Positions 18,476-27,784 are shown, counted from the stretch's first letter. The stretch is DNA of 64,000 nt from an uncultured Candidatus Entotheonella sp. (GCA_958295825.1 OY282375.1:2775489-2839488); one strand, 5' to 3'. Notes: a model not told the origin generated them from the sequence alone. Made by a program: numbers and translations.

Positions 18476-19810
18476 AAATTCGAGGGATTGGTTTAGAAGG
18501 TGGGCCTTGATCTCGCCGAGCAGCAACACCGAGCCAGTGACGCAAATGGCGTCCGTTGGCCGCGCCTTGGCGCGCGCCAGGGCCAGCGCCTGCCCAGGCG
18601 TCTCGGCGAGTCGAACCGCCACGCCGTGACGTCGTACTTCATCGGCAAGGCGTTGCGGCTTACAGGCGCGCGGGCTGTGGAAGGCGGTGACGATCACCTC
18701 GTGGGCCAGGGGAGCCAGGATGGCCACGATGTCCTCCACCTTCTTGTCCGTGGCCATGCCGAGCACGAGGAACAGACGCTCGGCGCCAAACAGCTCGCTC
18801 AGCGTGTCGGCGAGACAGCGGGCCGATTCCACCGTGTGAGCGGCGTCGAGCACCACCCACGGCTGGCGACCGATGATTTCAGCCCTGCCTTCCCATTGCA
18901 CGGCGGCGAGTGCATGGCGGATAGGGTCGTCGCTGATGGGCCAGCCCTTTTGCCGCAGTTGCAGGCAAACCGCCACCGCCACCGCAGCATTGGCCGCCTG
19001 ATGGCGTCCGACGAGCGACACGGTGATATCGTCAATTTCGCGGCCGAAGCCGCGGAAGCGCATACGCGTGCCCTCGGCGCTGACGTCGATGACCTGCCAG
19101 ACAAAATCCTGCCCCGCCATTGACAATATCGCTCTCTTTTCCCGACACCACTGCTCGAAAACCGCTGCCGCCTCCGGCTCTTGCGGCGCACTCACCACAC
19201 AGGCTTGCGGCTTGATAATGCCGGCTTTCTCACCAGCGATGGCCGCGAGCGTATCGCCTAGGATGTGGGTGTGCTCCAGACCGATCGGTGTCAGGACGGC
19301 GACCTGCGGGGTGAGAACGTTGGTGGCGTCGAGGCGGCCGCCGAGTCCCACCTCCACCACCGCGATGGCGACCTGCTGGCGGGCGAAATGCAGAAAGCTC
19401 AAAGCCGTTGTCAGCTCAAAGAAGGTGCGAAAGCGCCTCGGCTGGCCGCGCTGCGTCGGTTGCAGGTGGCCTCGCAATTCGGACACAAGGGCGGCAAACG
19501 CCGGTTCGCTGATGAGCTGGCGGTCAATCTGGGTTCGTTCGCGCAGGGTGACCAGATGCGGATTGGTGAACAGTCCCGTGCGCAAGCCGGCTTGCGACAG
19601 AATGGCCGCGATCATGACGGCGGTGGAACCCTTGCCCTTGGAGCCGGCGATCAGCACCGAAGGGAAGGCCCGGTGCGGGTCACCAAGTTCGTGCAGGAAG
19701 GCGGCGAAGGCGTCCAGGTTGAAATGCTCGGGGGCGTAGGGAACCCGCTGGCCGGATTCGTAATTGATGAACTGCGACAGGTAGGCCAGGGCCTGCTCGT
19801 ACGTCAACAC
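18467..19810 (-). CDS. folC: Bifunctional folylpolyglutamate synthase/dihydrofolate synthase
   Basis: A 447-residue Mur-ligase-family enzyme that joins glutamate to dihydropteroate (making dihydrofolate) and to folates. It shows the P-loop VLIAGSKGKGSTAVMIAAIL near residue 55, TGLFTNPHLVTLRERTQI (the S/N-PHL motif), VVEVGLGGRLDATNVL, and LTPIGLEHTHILGDTLAAIAGEKAGIIK carrying the carbamylated-lysine region. The C-terminal domain has VLDAAHTVESARCLADTL. It starts with GTG at 19810, inside the stop of the upstream lysS (sequence GTGTTGA), so the two genes are translationally coupled. Confidence 0.93.
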   Translation of the reverse strand: MLTYEQALAYLSQFINYESGQRVPYAPEHFNLDAFAAFLHELGDPHRAFPSVLIAGSKGKGSTAVMIAAILSQAGLRTGLFTNPHLVTLRERTQIDRQLISEPAFAALVSELRGHLQPTQRGQPRRFRTFFELTTALSFLHFARQQVAIAVVEVGLGGRLDATNVLTPQVAVLTPIGLEHTHILGDTLAAIAGEKAGIIKPQACVVSAPQEPEAAAVFEQWCREKRAILSMAGQDFVWQVIDVSAEGTRMRFRGFGREIDDITVSLVGRHQAANAAVAVAVCLQLRQKGWPISDDPIRHALAAVQWEGRAEIIGRQPWVVLDAAHTVESARCLADTLSELFGAERLFLVLGMATDKKVEDIVAILAPLAHEVIVTAFHSPRACKPQRLADEVRRHGVAVRLAETPGQALALARAKARPTDAICVTGSVLLLGEIKAHLLNQSLEFSG

Positions 19811-21345
19811 CGCGCTCCCTCGCCCTGACCGGCGGCCTCCCGCAATCGGGCGTGCACAAAGTCGGGCTCCAGAGAGCGTAAGAACCAGCCTGCCCGCGGG
19901 CCGCGGATGCGGTCCAGAAACGCGACGTAGACCGCCTCGAAAACGTCCTTGGCGGCCAATCCCGACTCTTCGGCAAGCGCATAGACCAGGGCATGAATGG
20001 CGTCGCCGTCCATGTCGGGCTGCAGCCGCTGATCCAGAAGCGCCAGGGCATGACGCTGCGGCGGGGTCAAGTTGACGGCGCGTTCGGGCAAGGTCGGTTG
20101 CAAGCGCAGACGGGTATCCGGCGGGCTGAAGCGTTCCACCCAGTAGGCGGCGAAATCCACTCGTTTCTGCAGGGTTTCGGCGTCGGGCACCGGCAGGTTG
20201 TGGCGCTTTAGAATGACCTGAATTTTGGCCACGTCGCCGTCGGTGATCTGCACCAGATTGACCAGGTGCCGGAAGGGCACGCCGATGGAATCCAGGTCGG
20301 TGATGCTGGCCAGGTCGGCGGCGCGGGCATCGCGGTTGTTACCGGAGAGGTTGTCGTACTCGTCCATCAGGTTGAGCAGTGGCAGGCCGGGGTCGAAGGC
20401 AATACGCCGCATCGGCTTGACTCGGAAAATCAGGTAACGCACCACGTCCGGCGGGATGGCCTGCGTCAGGTTGACGATGCTGACGAGGTTGCCCTTGCTG
20501 GACGACATGTCCCCCTGGCCCTTCAGACCGATCCATTCATAGGGGATCGGGTGCGGCGGGTCTCCGTCGAACACCTCGCGCATGATGCGCTTACCGGTGT
20601 CGTACGAACCGCCGCGCGAGGCGTGGTCCTTGCCGAAAGGCTCTGCCGTCACCCCCAAAACCTGCCAGCGCGCCGGCCAGTCCACCCGCCAAGTGAGCTT
20701 GCCCGCTTGGGACACCGGCGCCGTGGTGTCGTGACCGCAGTCGCAGACGTACGATACGGTTCGGGCAGCGGCGTCAAATGCCGTTACCCGCGTCCCCGCC
20801 AGACGACCGCACGCCTCGCACAGTGGGTTGTAGGGCGACCAGTCGTCGGCCATCGCCTTGCCGGTTACGTGGTGCAGGATGGTCTTGATTCTCTCGGTGC
20901 TTCTCAGGGCCGTCATGGTCTGGTTGTCGAGATGGCCGCCGCGATACAACTCGTGCGCCTGATGCACCTCCAACTCGACGCCCAGCGTCTGCATCGCCTG
21001 CAGGAAGGGCTGCAGGAAATGCTCGGCGTAACTGACGTGCTCATCGCACGGGCACGGAATGTCGCACAACGGCTTGCCGACGTGCGGCTGGTAGCGCTCA
21101 GGGTCGAGAAAGTCATAAACCCGCCGCAGCGGGTCCATGGTGTCGGCCACGTAATTTAACTGGCAGTCGGCCCCCTGCTCCCGCAAGGCGCAGCGCACCC
21201 CTTCCGCGGTCAGCACCTCCCGCAAGTGCCCGACGTGATACTCCCCCGACGGCGTAATGCCCGTACTCAGCAAGTGCCGTGGCTGGTTCGCCAAAAGCTC
21301 GCGGGCTACCTGGTCGGCCCAGTGTTGTGCCACAACCTCGTTCAT
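19804..21345 (-). CDS. lysS: Lysyl-tRNA synthetase, class I
   Basis: A 513-residue class I lysyl-tRNA synthetase, the archaeal-type enzyme unrelated to the usual bacterial class II LysRS. HVGHL near residue 39 is the HIGH motif, in TGITPSGEYHVGHLREVL; MSSSKG is the KMSKS loop, in WIGLKGQGDMSSSKGN. A CxxC pair in NPLCEACGR and CDCG suggests a zinc site. C-terminal helices end near ARLREAAGQ. The ATG at 21345 has AAGGA upstream; a TTG at 21348 is also possible. It precedes folC with overlap. Its presence argues for a lineage that acquired the archaeal-type enzyme, as many alphaproteobacteria and some others have. Confidence 0.93.
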   Translation of the reverse strand: MNEVVAQHWADQVARELLANQPRHLLSTGITPSGEYHVGHLREVLTAEGVRCALREQGADCQLNYVADTMDPLRRVYDFLDPERYQPHVGKPLCDIPCPCDEHVSYAEHFLQPFLQAMQTLGVELEVHQAHELYRGGHLDNQTMTALRSTERIKTILHHVTGKAMADDWSPYNPLCEACGRLAGTRVTAFDAAARTVSYVCDCGHDTTAPVSQAGKLTWRVDWPARWQVLGVTAEPFGKDHASRGGSYDTGKRIMREVFDGDPPHPIPYEWIGLKGQGDMSSSKGNLVSIVNLTQAIPPDVVRYLIFRVKPMRRIAFDPGLPLLNLMDEYDNLSGNNRDARAADLASITDLDSIGVPFRHLVNLVQITDGDVAKIQVILKRHNLPVPDAETLQKRVDFAAYWVERFSPPDTRLRLQPTLPERAVNLTPPQRHALALLDQRLQPDMDGDAIHALVYALAEESGLAAKDVFEAVYVAFLDRIRGPRAGWFLRSLEPDFVHARLREAAGQGEGARC

Positions 21346-21605
21346 CAAGCGGATCCTTCGGATACAAAATTTCTAGCTGGTCGCGGTCCGTCCGGTAATC
21401 GCCTCGCGCAATCCGTCCAGCAACCCTTCGAGCCGGGCCTGGCCGTGCTCCAGCCGCGCAACACGTTAGCCCAGCCGCGTCACGTCTTCCTGCAGACGCC
21501 CCATTTCCTGCCGCAACCGTGTTTCCATCTGGGTCATTTCTTTCCGCAGCTGCGATTCCATCTGTGCTACCTCCTGCCGAAGTCCCCGGCTACTCGTCAG
21601 AATTA

Positions 21606-22657
21606 GAGCATATTCGGATCATATTGTTTTATATCCTACATGGGTGAAGTAGTTAGCGCATTCCTCAGGTGAAAACGCCTCCAGGGCCGTGGCGATGGCC
21701 GACTCCAGGCCGTCAACGGTGTGTGCTGCAGCCTTGCGAAGCAACGCCTTGAGCTTCGCATACGCTTGCTCAATCGGATTGAAATCCGCTGAGTACGGCG
21801 GCAGGTACAACAGCGTGGCTCCCGACTCGCCGAGCGCTTCGCGGACCCCTTGAACTTTGTGAGCCGCAAGGTTAGCCAGCACAACGACGTCGCCGACACG
21901 AAGACTCGGACCCAATAGGGTGCTGGCGTAGGCACGAAAGGCGGCGCCATCCATGGCGCCGTCGATGACCATGAGCGCCGTGAGACCATCCAGACGCAAG
22001 CCGCACACCAGCGTGGTGGTCTTCCAATGACCGTGTGAAACGGACGCCCGGCAACGCTTGCCAGGCGGCGAACGGCCCCGCCGCCTGGCCATGTTGGTAG
22101 TCGCTCCGGTCTCATCGATAAAGACGAGTTTCGTCGCCTCAAGGTGGGGCTGCATGGCAGCCCAGGCTTGTCGCCTTGCGGCTATGTCATCACGTTCCTG
22201 CTCACGGGCGTGCGCCGTCTTTTTTTCAACGTGATGCCGTGGCGTCGGAAGAACTCGTGCCGGGTGCTGATGGCGAAGGTCTCACCCCGCTCGCTGCGCA
22301 GGCGTTGTTGGAGTTCGGCGAGGGTGACGTCGGGCGTCTGGTGTATGGCAGCCCTAAGAAAGTCGGCCTGTGCTTCGATGCGCCTGGAGCGACGGTCGCC
22401 GCCACAGGGTTTTGCCTGGGTGCGTCCGGTGCTGAGGTAGGCCTGCATCCACCTGACGGCGCTGGCGGCACTGATACCGAATCGTTTGGCGGCGGCGTTT
22501 CGTGACAGGCCGCTTTCGACGGCTCGGATGACGCGTAGGCGGAGGTCTTGGGACAGGTAAGCTGCCATGGTTGGAGGTCTCCTGTGGGAAAGCGGTAGGA
22601 AAGACGACTCAAGCTAGCCAGGATACCATGATAGTACAACTAGAACCGAAATTGCTC
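21606..22657 (-). mobile_element. IS630-family element flanked by TA
   Basis: The element is 1,052 bp. Its ends are imperfect inverted repeats GAGCATATTCGGATCATATTG (left) and, read inward from the right, GAGCAATTTCGGTTCTAGTTG. TA dinucleotides flank it at 21604-21605 and 22658-22659, the IS630 target duplication. It encodes a two-frame transposase with a run of A residues at the frame junction. A heavily deleted relative lies at 55127-55575. Confidence 0.85.
21619..22568 (-). CDS. IS630-family transposase (OrfA/OrfB with A-run frameshift)
   Basis: OrfA (22182-22568) is the helix-turn-helix part: YLSQDLRLRVIRAVESGLSR, AAAKRFGISAASAVRWMQAY and an RHEFFRRHGITLKKRRR end. OrfB (to 21619) carries the DDE core: KLVFIDETGATTNMARRRGR, VVVLANLAAHKVQGVREAL and LLYLPPYSADFNPIEQAYAK. 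The frames meet near 22219-22226, where the coding strand has seven A residues, a classic slippery site. Programmed frameshifting would give the full protein. The DN-x-SPH segment reads as LANLAAHK, so the second Asp appears to be Ala-Asn-Leu-Ala; activity is therefore uncertain. Confidence 0.75.
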
Positions 22658-22815
22658 TAGCCCGCCTAAAGCAACACCTACCGCTATTACTGGGATCAAG
22701 ATATTGACAGATTCACCCATAATTCTCTCCAACAGAATCAGCGGTCTTCGCCGAGTGGCCAGAGTCGCACATTTTTCCACAGAACGCTATTGGCAGAACG
22801 CGCCCGTACCCCTTA

Positions 22816-23660
22816 GGCTCAAGACTCATAACTAGAAACTAACCGTGGCAGCCATGCAGATGGCACTGAAGAACGTATGCGCACAGCGGTCGTACCGAGT
22901 GGCGATGCGGCGACAATCCTTGAGCCTGCCAAACAGGCGTTCGATGAGGTTACGGCGCTTGTACAACTCGGTGTCGTAGATGATGGGCTCTTTGCGTTTG
23001 GCGCGGCCCGGAATGCAGGACTTGATGCCACGTTCGGCAAGGGCCTCGCGAACCTGTCGCTGTCATAACCCTTGTCGGCTATCAGGACAGCGGCTTTCGG
23101 TAGGGCCTCAAGTACCGTATCAGCCCCGCGGTAGTCGCTGACCTGCCCCGCCGTCAACCGCAGCACGACGGGCTTGCCATCGCCGTCGCAGACGGCGTGG
23201 AGCTTCGAGTTCAGCCCACCCCGGGTGCGTCCGATCTGGCGTGGGAAAGCCCCCCCTTGAGCAGGCTGGCGGCGGTGCGACGCGCTTTGAGATGGGTGCT
23301 GTCGATCATGCCCGTCTTGGTGGCGGTGTTTTCGGCAGCCAGGGCTTGGAAGATGCGGTCGAAGCCCGCGGCCCTGCTCCAGCGCACGAAGCGATTGTAG
23401 AGTGTCTTGTGGGGTCCGTAACAGGCGGGCGCGTCGCGCCACCTCAGCCCATAGCGGATGACGTGGATGATACCGCTGATGACCTTTCGGTCATCGACGC
23501 GTGGGACGCCGCACCCCTTGTTGGGTGACAGGGGCTTGAGTCGGTCAAACGGGTCGTCGGACAGCCAGAAGTGGTGCTCGGACATGATCGCTCTCCTTGT
23601 GGCGTCAGCGTGTTGACTCTCATCACAGGCCCCATGATACCCTTTTATAGGTCCTGAGCC
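22816..23660 (-). mobile_element. IS5-family element flanked by TA, transposase frameshifted
   Basis: The element is 845 bp. Its ends are GGCTCAAGACTCATAA at left and, inward from the right, GGCTCAGGACCTATAA, flanked by TA at 22814-22815 and 23661-23662. It truncates a GT39-like membrane protein gene on its right. Left of it I could not find the rest of that gene, so the left flank may be rearranged. Confidence 0.8.
22845..23585 (-). pseudogene. IS5-family transposase with an extra frameshift
   Basis: The ATG at 23585 gives SEHHFWLSDDPFDRLKPLSP, VISGIIHVIRYGLRWRDAP and GMIDSTHLKARRTA with the first Asp, stopping at 23211. The continuation in a second frame has LNSKLHAVCDGDGKPVVLRL and VLIADKGYDSDRF with the second Asp. 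Near 23055 another 1-nt shift is needed to read EALAERGIKSCIPGRAKRKE and LYKRRNLIERLFGRLKDCRR with the catalytic Glu. The first shift may be programmed; the second is probably a lesion, so I call it broken. Confidence 0.7.
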
Positions 23661-24213
23661 TAGCGAATCGAACAGGGACTGTCCCGACGCTTCGGACCTG
23701 TCCCCGGTGAGAGTTCCAGAGACCAGTTGGTTGCGCGCCATCGCCGCCGCCAGCGGCAGCGACGAGATGGCGCCGAAGGCCAGGGCGTGCTTCAACCGCT
23801 CGCCTACCGGGGCGTTCCGACGCGAAAGGAGCATGAGGGCCACGCAGATGATGAGCGTAGCTCCCATGTACCTCGTCAGCGCGGCGAATACGGCGGAAGG
23901 CACGAGGGCCGGCTTGCCGCTTCTCCGGTTCAGGAACGACTCCAGCGGCATCAGGGCGAGGAGGGTGAACAGGATGAAGAGGGGTTCGCTGTCGAGGGAC
24001 GAAGCCGAATGAGCGAGGGGGAGGGCTACCATGACCGCCGCCACCGCTCCCAGCGCGATTGGCTGCGACCGGAGGCGCCGGCTCAGCCAGAGGCCCGACA
24101 CCAAGATGAGCAGGCCGAAGGCGACGGCGTTCAGGAACCGGCCCCCGTCCACTGGTTTGATGCCGAACAGGCTCAGGAACGCCATCGCCATGGGGAAGAA
24201 AGGCGCAAACGGA
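23661..24213 (-). pseudogene. Polytopic membrane protein fragment, GT39/ArnT-like
   Basis: An internal fragment of a glycosyltransferase-39-like protein. The frame is open at the right boundary and reads FAPFFPMAMAFLSLFGIKPV, then GGRFLNAVAFGLLILVSGLW, SRRLRSQPIALGAVAAVMVA and several more hydrophobic segments with TRYMGATLIICVALMLLSRR. The N-terminus is cut off at 24213 by the IS1595-type element and the C-terminus at 23661 by an IS5 element. Related proteins move sugars from polyprenyl-phosphate donors in the inner membrane. Only about 185 residues of an expected 450 or more remain. Confidence 0.65.
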
Positions 24214-24221
24214 ATTACAAG

Positions 24222-25795
24222 TTACAGGCTTAATAGCACGCCCTGCCCGGTGCCGCGCGCAACCATGCCCGGCACGTCGAATCCCTTGCCATTCAGAATG
24301 TCTTCAACCGTCCGTAGCTGCATACGGGGGTATGGCCGCGCAAACGTGGACTGGGTATCCCCTGCCTCAGCCATGAAGCGATGGAAGTTACGTTCCTTCG
24401 TTACGCCCAATGGCTCCAGGATAATCAGGCCGACCCTCAGCGCCGCGCCGTTCTCCAACACGCCTCGCAGGGCGCGTCGCGTGGCAATACCGACATTCTT
24501 GCCGCCCTTCACCTCCATCGCCATGCTTTGCAGGTCGTCCACGTTCGGCATAGCGAAGTACAAGCGTCCGTCGATGCCGCCGTCTGCCGTGCGCCGCGTT
24601 GTCACGAAGCCGTCCACGGCTTCGACAGCCCATTTCTGGAAGTGGTAGGGATCACGCTTCCACAGGTCGCGGGCGCCTTCCAGGGTGCGCGGCACGCCGT
24701 CAACTTCAAAGTCCTTGCCCGCCACCAATCGCAGGCGGTCTTGCAGGCGCACCTTCGCCACGCGCTTGACGGCGTGAATGGCGATGTCGATACCGACCCA
24801 GCGCCGCCCCAGTCTGTGGGCAGCCTCCAGCGTGGTGGCGCAACCGCAGAACGGGTCGAATACCACGTCGCCTTCATTGCTGCTCGCCTTGATGATGCGC
24901 TCAAGCAGCGCCAAGGGCTTTTGCGTCGCGTAGCCCATGCGTTCACGGGCGCGGCCAGACGAGTTGTCAATATCGTTCCACAAATTCGTTGCAGGTCGCC
25001 CGCCAGAGAGATAGGTCTTGCGATCAGGGCGCCCCGTGCCAGACCCTACAAGTCGCCCCTCTCTGTCCAACGCCCGCAACTTGGCGGGCTTCATACGCCA
25101 CCCCCATCTTGGGACATATCCCTTGTATTCATACACAAGGTTCGGCCTTTCTCCCATTGATGCCGTGCGTATGATTTCGTGAAGTCTGTATCTGCCCTCC
25201 TCGTCTTCAGGTCTGTAAAAGTCGGACACCTATTTCTCATCATGAGGCACATACACCGGATTCCACGTCCTAGCAGATGTCTTGGAAGAGGACAAGATGA
25301 GGTCTCTCACCTGCCCAAAGCCTTTGGAATCGTTATGAGAATTTGTGCGTCGCCAGGTAATCTCGCTTCTGAAGTTCTCATGCCCGAAGATGGCGTCCAT
25401 CATCACTTTGAGGTAGTGGCTGGCAGTCGGATCACAATGCAGGTAGATGGAGCCAGTCGGCTTCAAGATGGGCTTCATTGGCAGCAAGCGCTCTACCATG
25501 TAGGACAGATACGCCAGCAAGCGCGGCTGCGTGCCGCGCAAGGCATTCACCCAAAGACGCCAGAACTCAGCCACCTTGTCATCAATGCCGCGTTCGCGCT
25601 CCTCGTCCAATGTCCACAGGTCGCAGAAGGCTTCAATCTGGTCAGGCGGCCGGTGGCATCCCTGTAAATGGCGTTGTATTCCTGATTCGAGTTGAAGGGC
25701 GGGTCCAGGTAAATCAGGCCCACGCTGCCCAGGTTCACGTGATCTCGCATGATCGTGAGGCAGTCGCCGTAGTAGAGCCGGTTCACGCGAAGCAT
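24222..25795 (-). pseudogene. Fused beta-class DNA methyltransferase and PD-(D/E)xK-like nuclease (IS passenger), broken
   Basis: ATG at 25795, overlapping the end of the transposase gene by 13 bp, gives MLRVNRLYYGDCLTIM and LIYLDPPFNSNQEYN (catalytic DPPF). A 1-nt shift near 25645 leads into PPDQIEAFCDLWTLDEERER and GSIYLHCDPTASHYLKVMMD. An in-frame TAG at about 25230, where relatives probably have Tyr, separates VPHDEK from VSDFYRPEDEEGRYRLHEI. MGYATQKPLALLERII and VVFDPFCGCATTLEAAHRLG (SAM motif I) follow. The last 110 residues have GGIDGRLYF and SMAMEVKGGKNVG, an Mrr-like D...(E)-V-K nuclease pattern. Motif order (DPPF before FCGC) is beta class. Two lesions make it inactive as sequenced. 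Confidence 0.7.
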
Positions 25796-26658
25796 CCCCG
25801 GATGAAGCCGCCGAACGGATCGACATTCTTGCGTTCGTTGTACTTCCAGCAGGCTTCGGCGACGTACAGCAGGGTATACGGTACGCCGTAGTGGTGATGC
25901 GAGCCGTACCAGGCGCGCTTGAGCAAAGACCAGAAGCCCTCAATCGTGTTGGTGTGAACCGAGCCTTCGGCATAGGCCGTGCTGTGGTTGATAACGGCGT
26001 GCTGCATGAAGTTCTTGACGCCGCCATAGCCCTTCCATTCGTCCGTCATCAGCAGCGAGCCGGCGGGTTCCACGTTGTCCTTGATGAACTTGAGCAGGGT
26101 CTTGCCGCGGACCTTGGCGGCAGTGCGGGCCGTTACGCGGCCGCCGCGTTCGACGGCGCCGACGATCAGGCGCTTGGCCGTGCCGCGTCCTTTCTTGACG
26201 GGCTTGTCGTCTTCACGCCGGTTGCCCTTGCGCGGCCTGCCGCCCAGATAGGTTTCGTCGGCTTCGATGATGCCTTGGAGCAGGTGACGCTCGCGGTTCA
26301 CCATCGCAACCCGAATGCGGGTTTGCATGTACCCTACGGTTTGTTGCCTCACGTCCAGATCACGGGCAAGCTGGCAGCTCGACAGGCGTTTCTTGGCGTT
26401 CGCCATCAAGCCGATTGCCAGGAACCACTTTTGCAAAGGGACTTTGGTCTTTTGCATGATCGTGCCGGACAGGACGTTGAAGCTGGACTTGCAAGCGTGG
26501 CAATTCCAACGGCCCACCTTGTCCAGTTCGTTCTTGCGGGCCACCTTGTCGCTCCTGCAATGCGGGCAGGTCGGATTATCCCCCCAACGGACGGTTTCAA
26601 GGTGTTCAAGGCAGGATTCTTGCGTCGGATACTTGCTGAAAATACTGATCAGGTTCAT
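25783..26658 (-). CDS. IS1595-family (ISXO2-like) transposase
   Basis: A 291-residue transposase. The N-terminal zinc ribbon has NPTCPHCRSDKVARK and RWNCHACKSSFNVLSGTIMQ. Next come PLQKWFLAIGLMANAKKRLS and CQLARDLDVRQQTVGYMQTR, then the catalytic domain with GIIEADETYLGGRPRKGNR (first Asp), SLLMTDEWKGYGG (second Asp) and VHTNTIEGFWSLLKRAWYGS (Asn/Glu position). This matches the ISXO2-like family. Length and all motifs are intact. The ATG at 26658 lies behind GGAGGTGACGCC, a strong ribosome site. Confidence 0.9.
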   Translation of the reverse strand: MNLISIFSKYPTQESCLEHLETVRWGDNPTCPHCRSDKVARKNELDKVGRWNCHACKSSFNVLSGTIMQKTKVPLQKWFLAIGLMANAKKRLSSCQLARDLDVRQQTVGYMQTRIRVAMVNRERHLLQGIIEADETYLGGRPRKGNRREDDKPVKKGRGTAKRLIVGAVERGGRVTARTAAKVRGKTLLKFIKDNVEPAGSLLMTDEWKGYGGVKNFMQHAVINHSTAYAEGSVHTNTIEGFWSLLKRAWYGSHHHYGVPYTLLYVAEACWKYNERKNVDPFGGFIRGCFA

Positions 26659-26724
26659 GGCGTCACCTCCTAAAGAGAAGGGACTACCCTATGTCTGAAT
26701 TGTCAAGCCTGTAACTTGTAATCG

Positions 26725-27414
26725 CGTTTCCCTTTTGTTTCCAATGAGTTGATCGCGGTGCTCAAATCACCCGTTTTATTTCAGCCGCCAGAGGGTGGAA
26801 GAACGGCCTACGGATACCCCGCAACCATACTGGCTGATGTCTGCGAGGCTATTTTGGAGGCTCGCCATGCGGGCGTTTTGCGTCCCCAACAGATACCCAT
26901 TGCTGAGAATTGTAGGGTTTTGTCACGCGCCCTTATGAGGACGGCCATCATTGCCTTGGTAGACGAGGCGACTGGCTATCAGCGCATCCGAGAAGAACGT
27001 GCCCTTGCCACCATCCTTGAGAAGTTTATCGCCAAGGAATTGCAGCCTTGGACTCGCACCTTCCCGTATGAATTCTATGACCAGATATTCCGACTCAAGA
27101 GGTGGCCTGGGCCGGATGGCGTCAAACGTCCATCCATGATCGGTCACTACACCAACGATTTCGTGTATGCCCGCATCGCGCCGCAAGTGCTTGAAGAACT
27201 CAGGAGGATTAACCCTACCCTCGCGCCCGGCCAGCGAAGGCACAGGCGTCATCAATGGTTCACGCCCGAATTGGGTCATCCCAGGCTCAGGGAACATATT
27301 GCTGGCGTAGTCGCTCTGATGCGCGCCGCTTCGAGATGGGATGCTTTTCTGCGTTCCTTAAGGCGGGCCTTCCCCAAAATGAACGAAGAGGTTCCCTTAC
27401 CCCTCGACGAATAA
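26725..27414 (+). pseudogene. P63C-domain protein, N-terminally truncated
   Basis: The frame is open from the right end of the IS1595-type element: RFPFVSNELIAVLKSPVLFQ, GYPATILADVCEAILEARHA, IIALVDEATGYQRIREER and RPSMIGHYTNDFVYARIAPQ. The end has HPRLREHIAGVVALMRAASR and WDAFLRSLRRAFPKMNEEVP. These are the motifs of the P63C domain (phage and chromosomal proteins of unknown function). Normal proteins have a further 80 or so N-terminal residues, removed at the element boundary. The first possible start (TTG, 26749) has no ribosome site, so expression is doubtful. Confidence 0.7.
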
Positions 27415-27784
27415 CCTCCTATACACCCCCTGGCAAACGGTCTATCCGACCCGTCCTGCAAACATTCTCTGGTAACCCGCTGTGTCGGGCTGTCTGCTGA
27501 ATCTAAGAGCCCGCGCAAGGCAAGGGGTAGCTCCCCAAGTCTGGGCAAATAGGTGGGAACTTCCTTCTACCAGAGGATGTTTGCAACGGCCCGGTGCCAA
27601 TCCGGGCGCCGGGGACATCCTTCCGGCGAAGGAGGGCGTCACGGGGATCGTGACAGGACTGTTCAATCTTGGACGGTAAGAGCACTGCTCAGTAGAAACG
27701 CGAAAGCCTGTTGGGGGCTTTCGGCTTCGTGTCCGTGAAGACATTTGGAGGTCACGTCTGACCTTGTGCGCGGACTTATCTTAC
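27415..27784. other. Intergenic region with strong secondary structure, no recognised gene
   Basis: 370 bp after the P63C gene. It is unusually rich in potential stems: GCCCGGTGCC/CCGGGCGCCGGGG near 27590-27615, and an 8-bp hairpin at 27701-27723. No coding frame shows a ribosome site. It may be the end of a lost mobile element or a structured RNA. I could not identify a family. Confidence 0.35.
27701..27723. repeat. 8-bp perfect hairpin
   Basis: CGAAAGCC (27701-27708) pairs with GGCTTTCG (27716-27723), with a 7-nt loop. No T-run follows on the plus strand, so it is not a typical terminator. Confidence 0.5.

Larger units (their letters stand above)
21373..22720 (-). pseudogene. Small membrane coiled-coil protein gene split by IS630
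   Basis: The N-terminal piece 22658-22720 has an ATG at 22720 behind GGAGAGAATT and encodes GESVNILIPVIAVGVALGGL, one transmembrane helix. The C-terminal piece is 21373-21605. Deleting the IS630 element (21606-22657) and one TA gives a single frame in which GGL continues as ILTSSRGLRQEVAQMESQLR and then a charged coiled coil with EMTQMETRLRQEMGRLQEDV. An in-frame TAA at 21466-21468 interrupts the coil, after which the family-like VARLEHGQARLEGLLDGLRE follows to 21373. So two independent lesions hit a protein of about 90 residues. It lies 27 bp upstream of lysS on the same strand. Function unknown. Confidence 0.75.
24214..26722 (-). mobile_element. IS1595-type element carrying a methylase-nuclease passenger gene
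   Basis: The element is 2,509 bp, bounded by perfect 18-bp inverted repeats ATTACAAGTTACAGGCTT (24214-24231) and AAGCCTGTAACTTGTAAT (26705-26722). It contains an intact IS1595/ISXO2-type transposase and, downstream with overlap, a DNA methyltransferase gene, now broken. Passenger genes are known in this family. Its flanks belong to two unrelated genes (a GT39-like gene at left, a P63C gene at right) and show no 8-bp target repeat, so one side has probably been deleted or rearranged. Confidence 0.75.
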
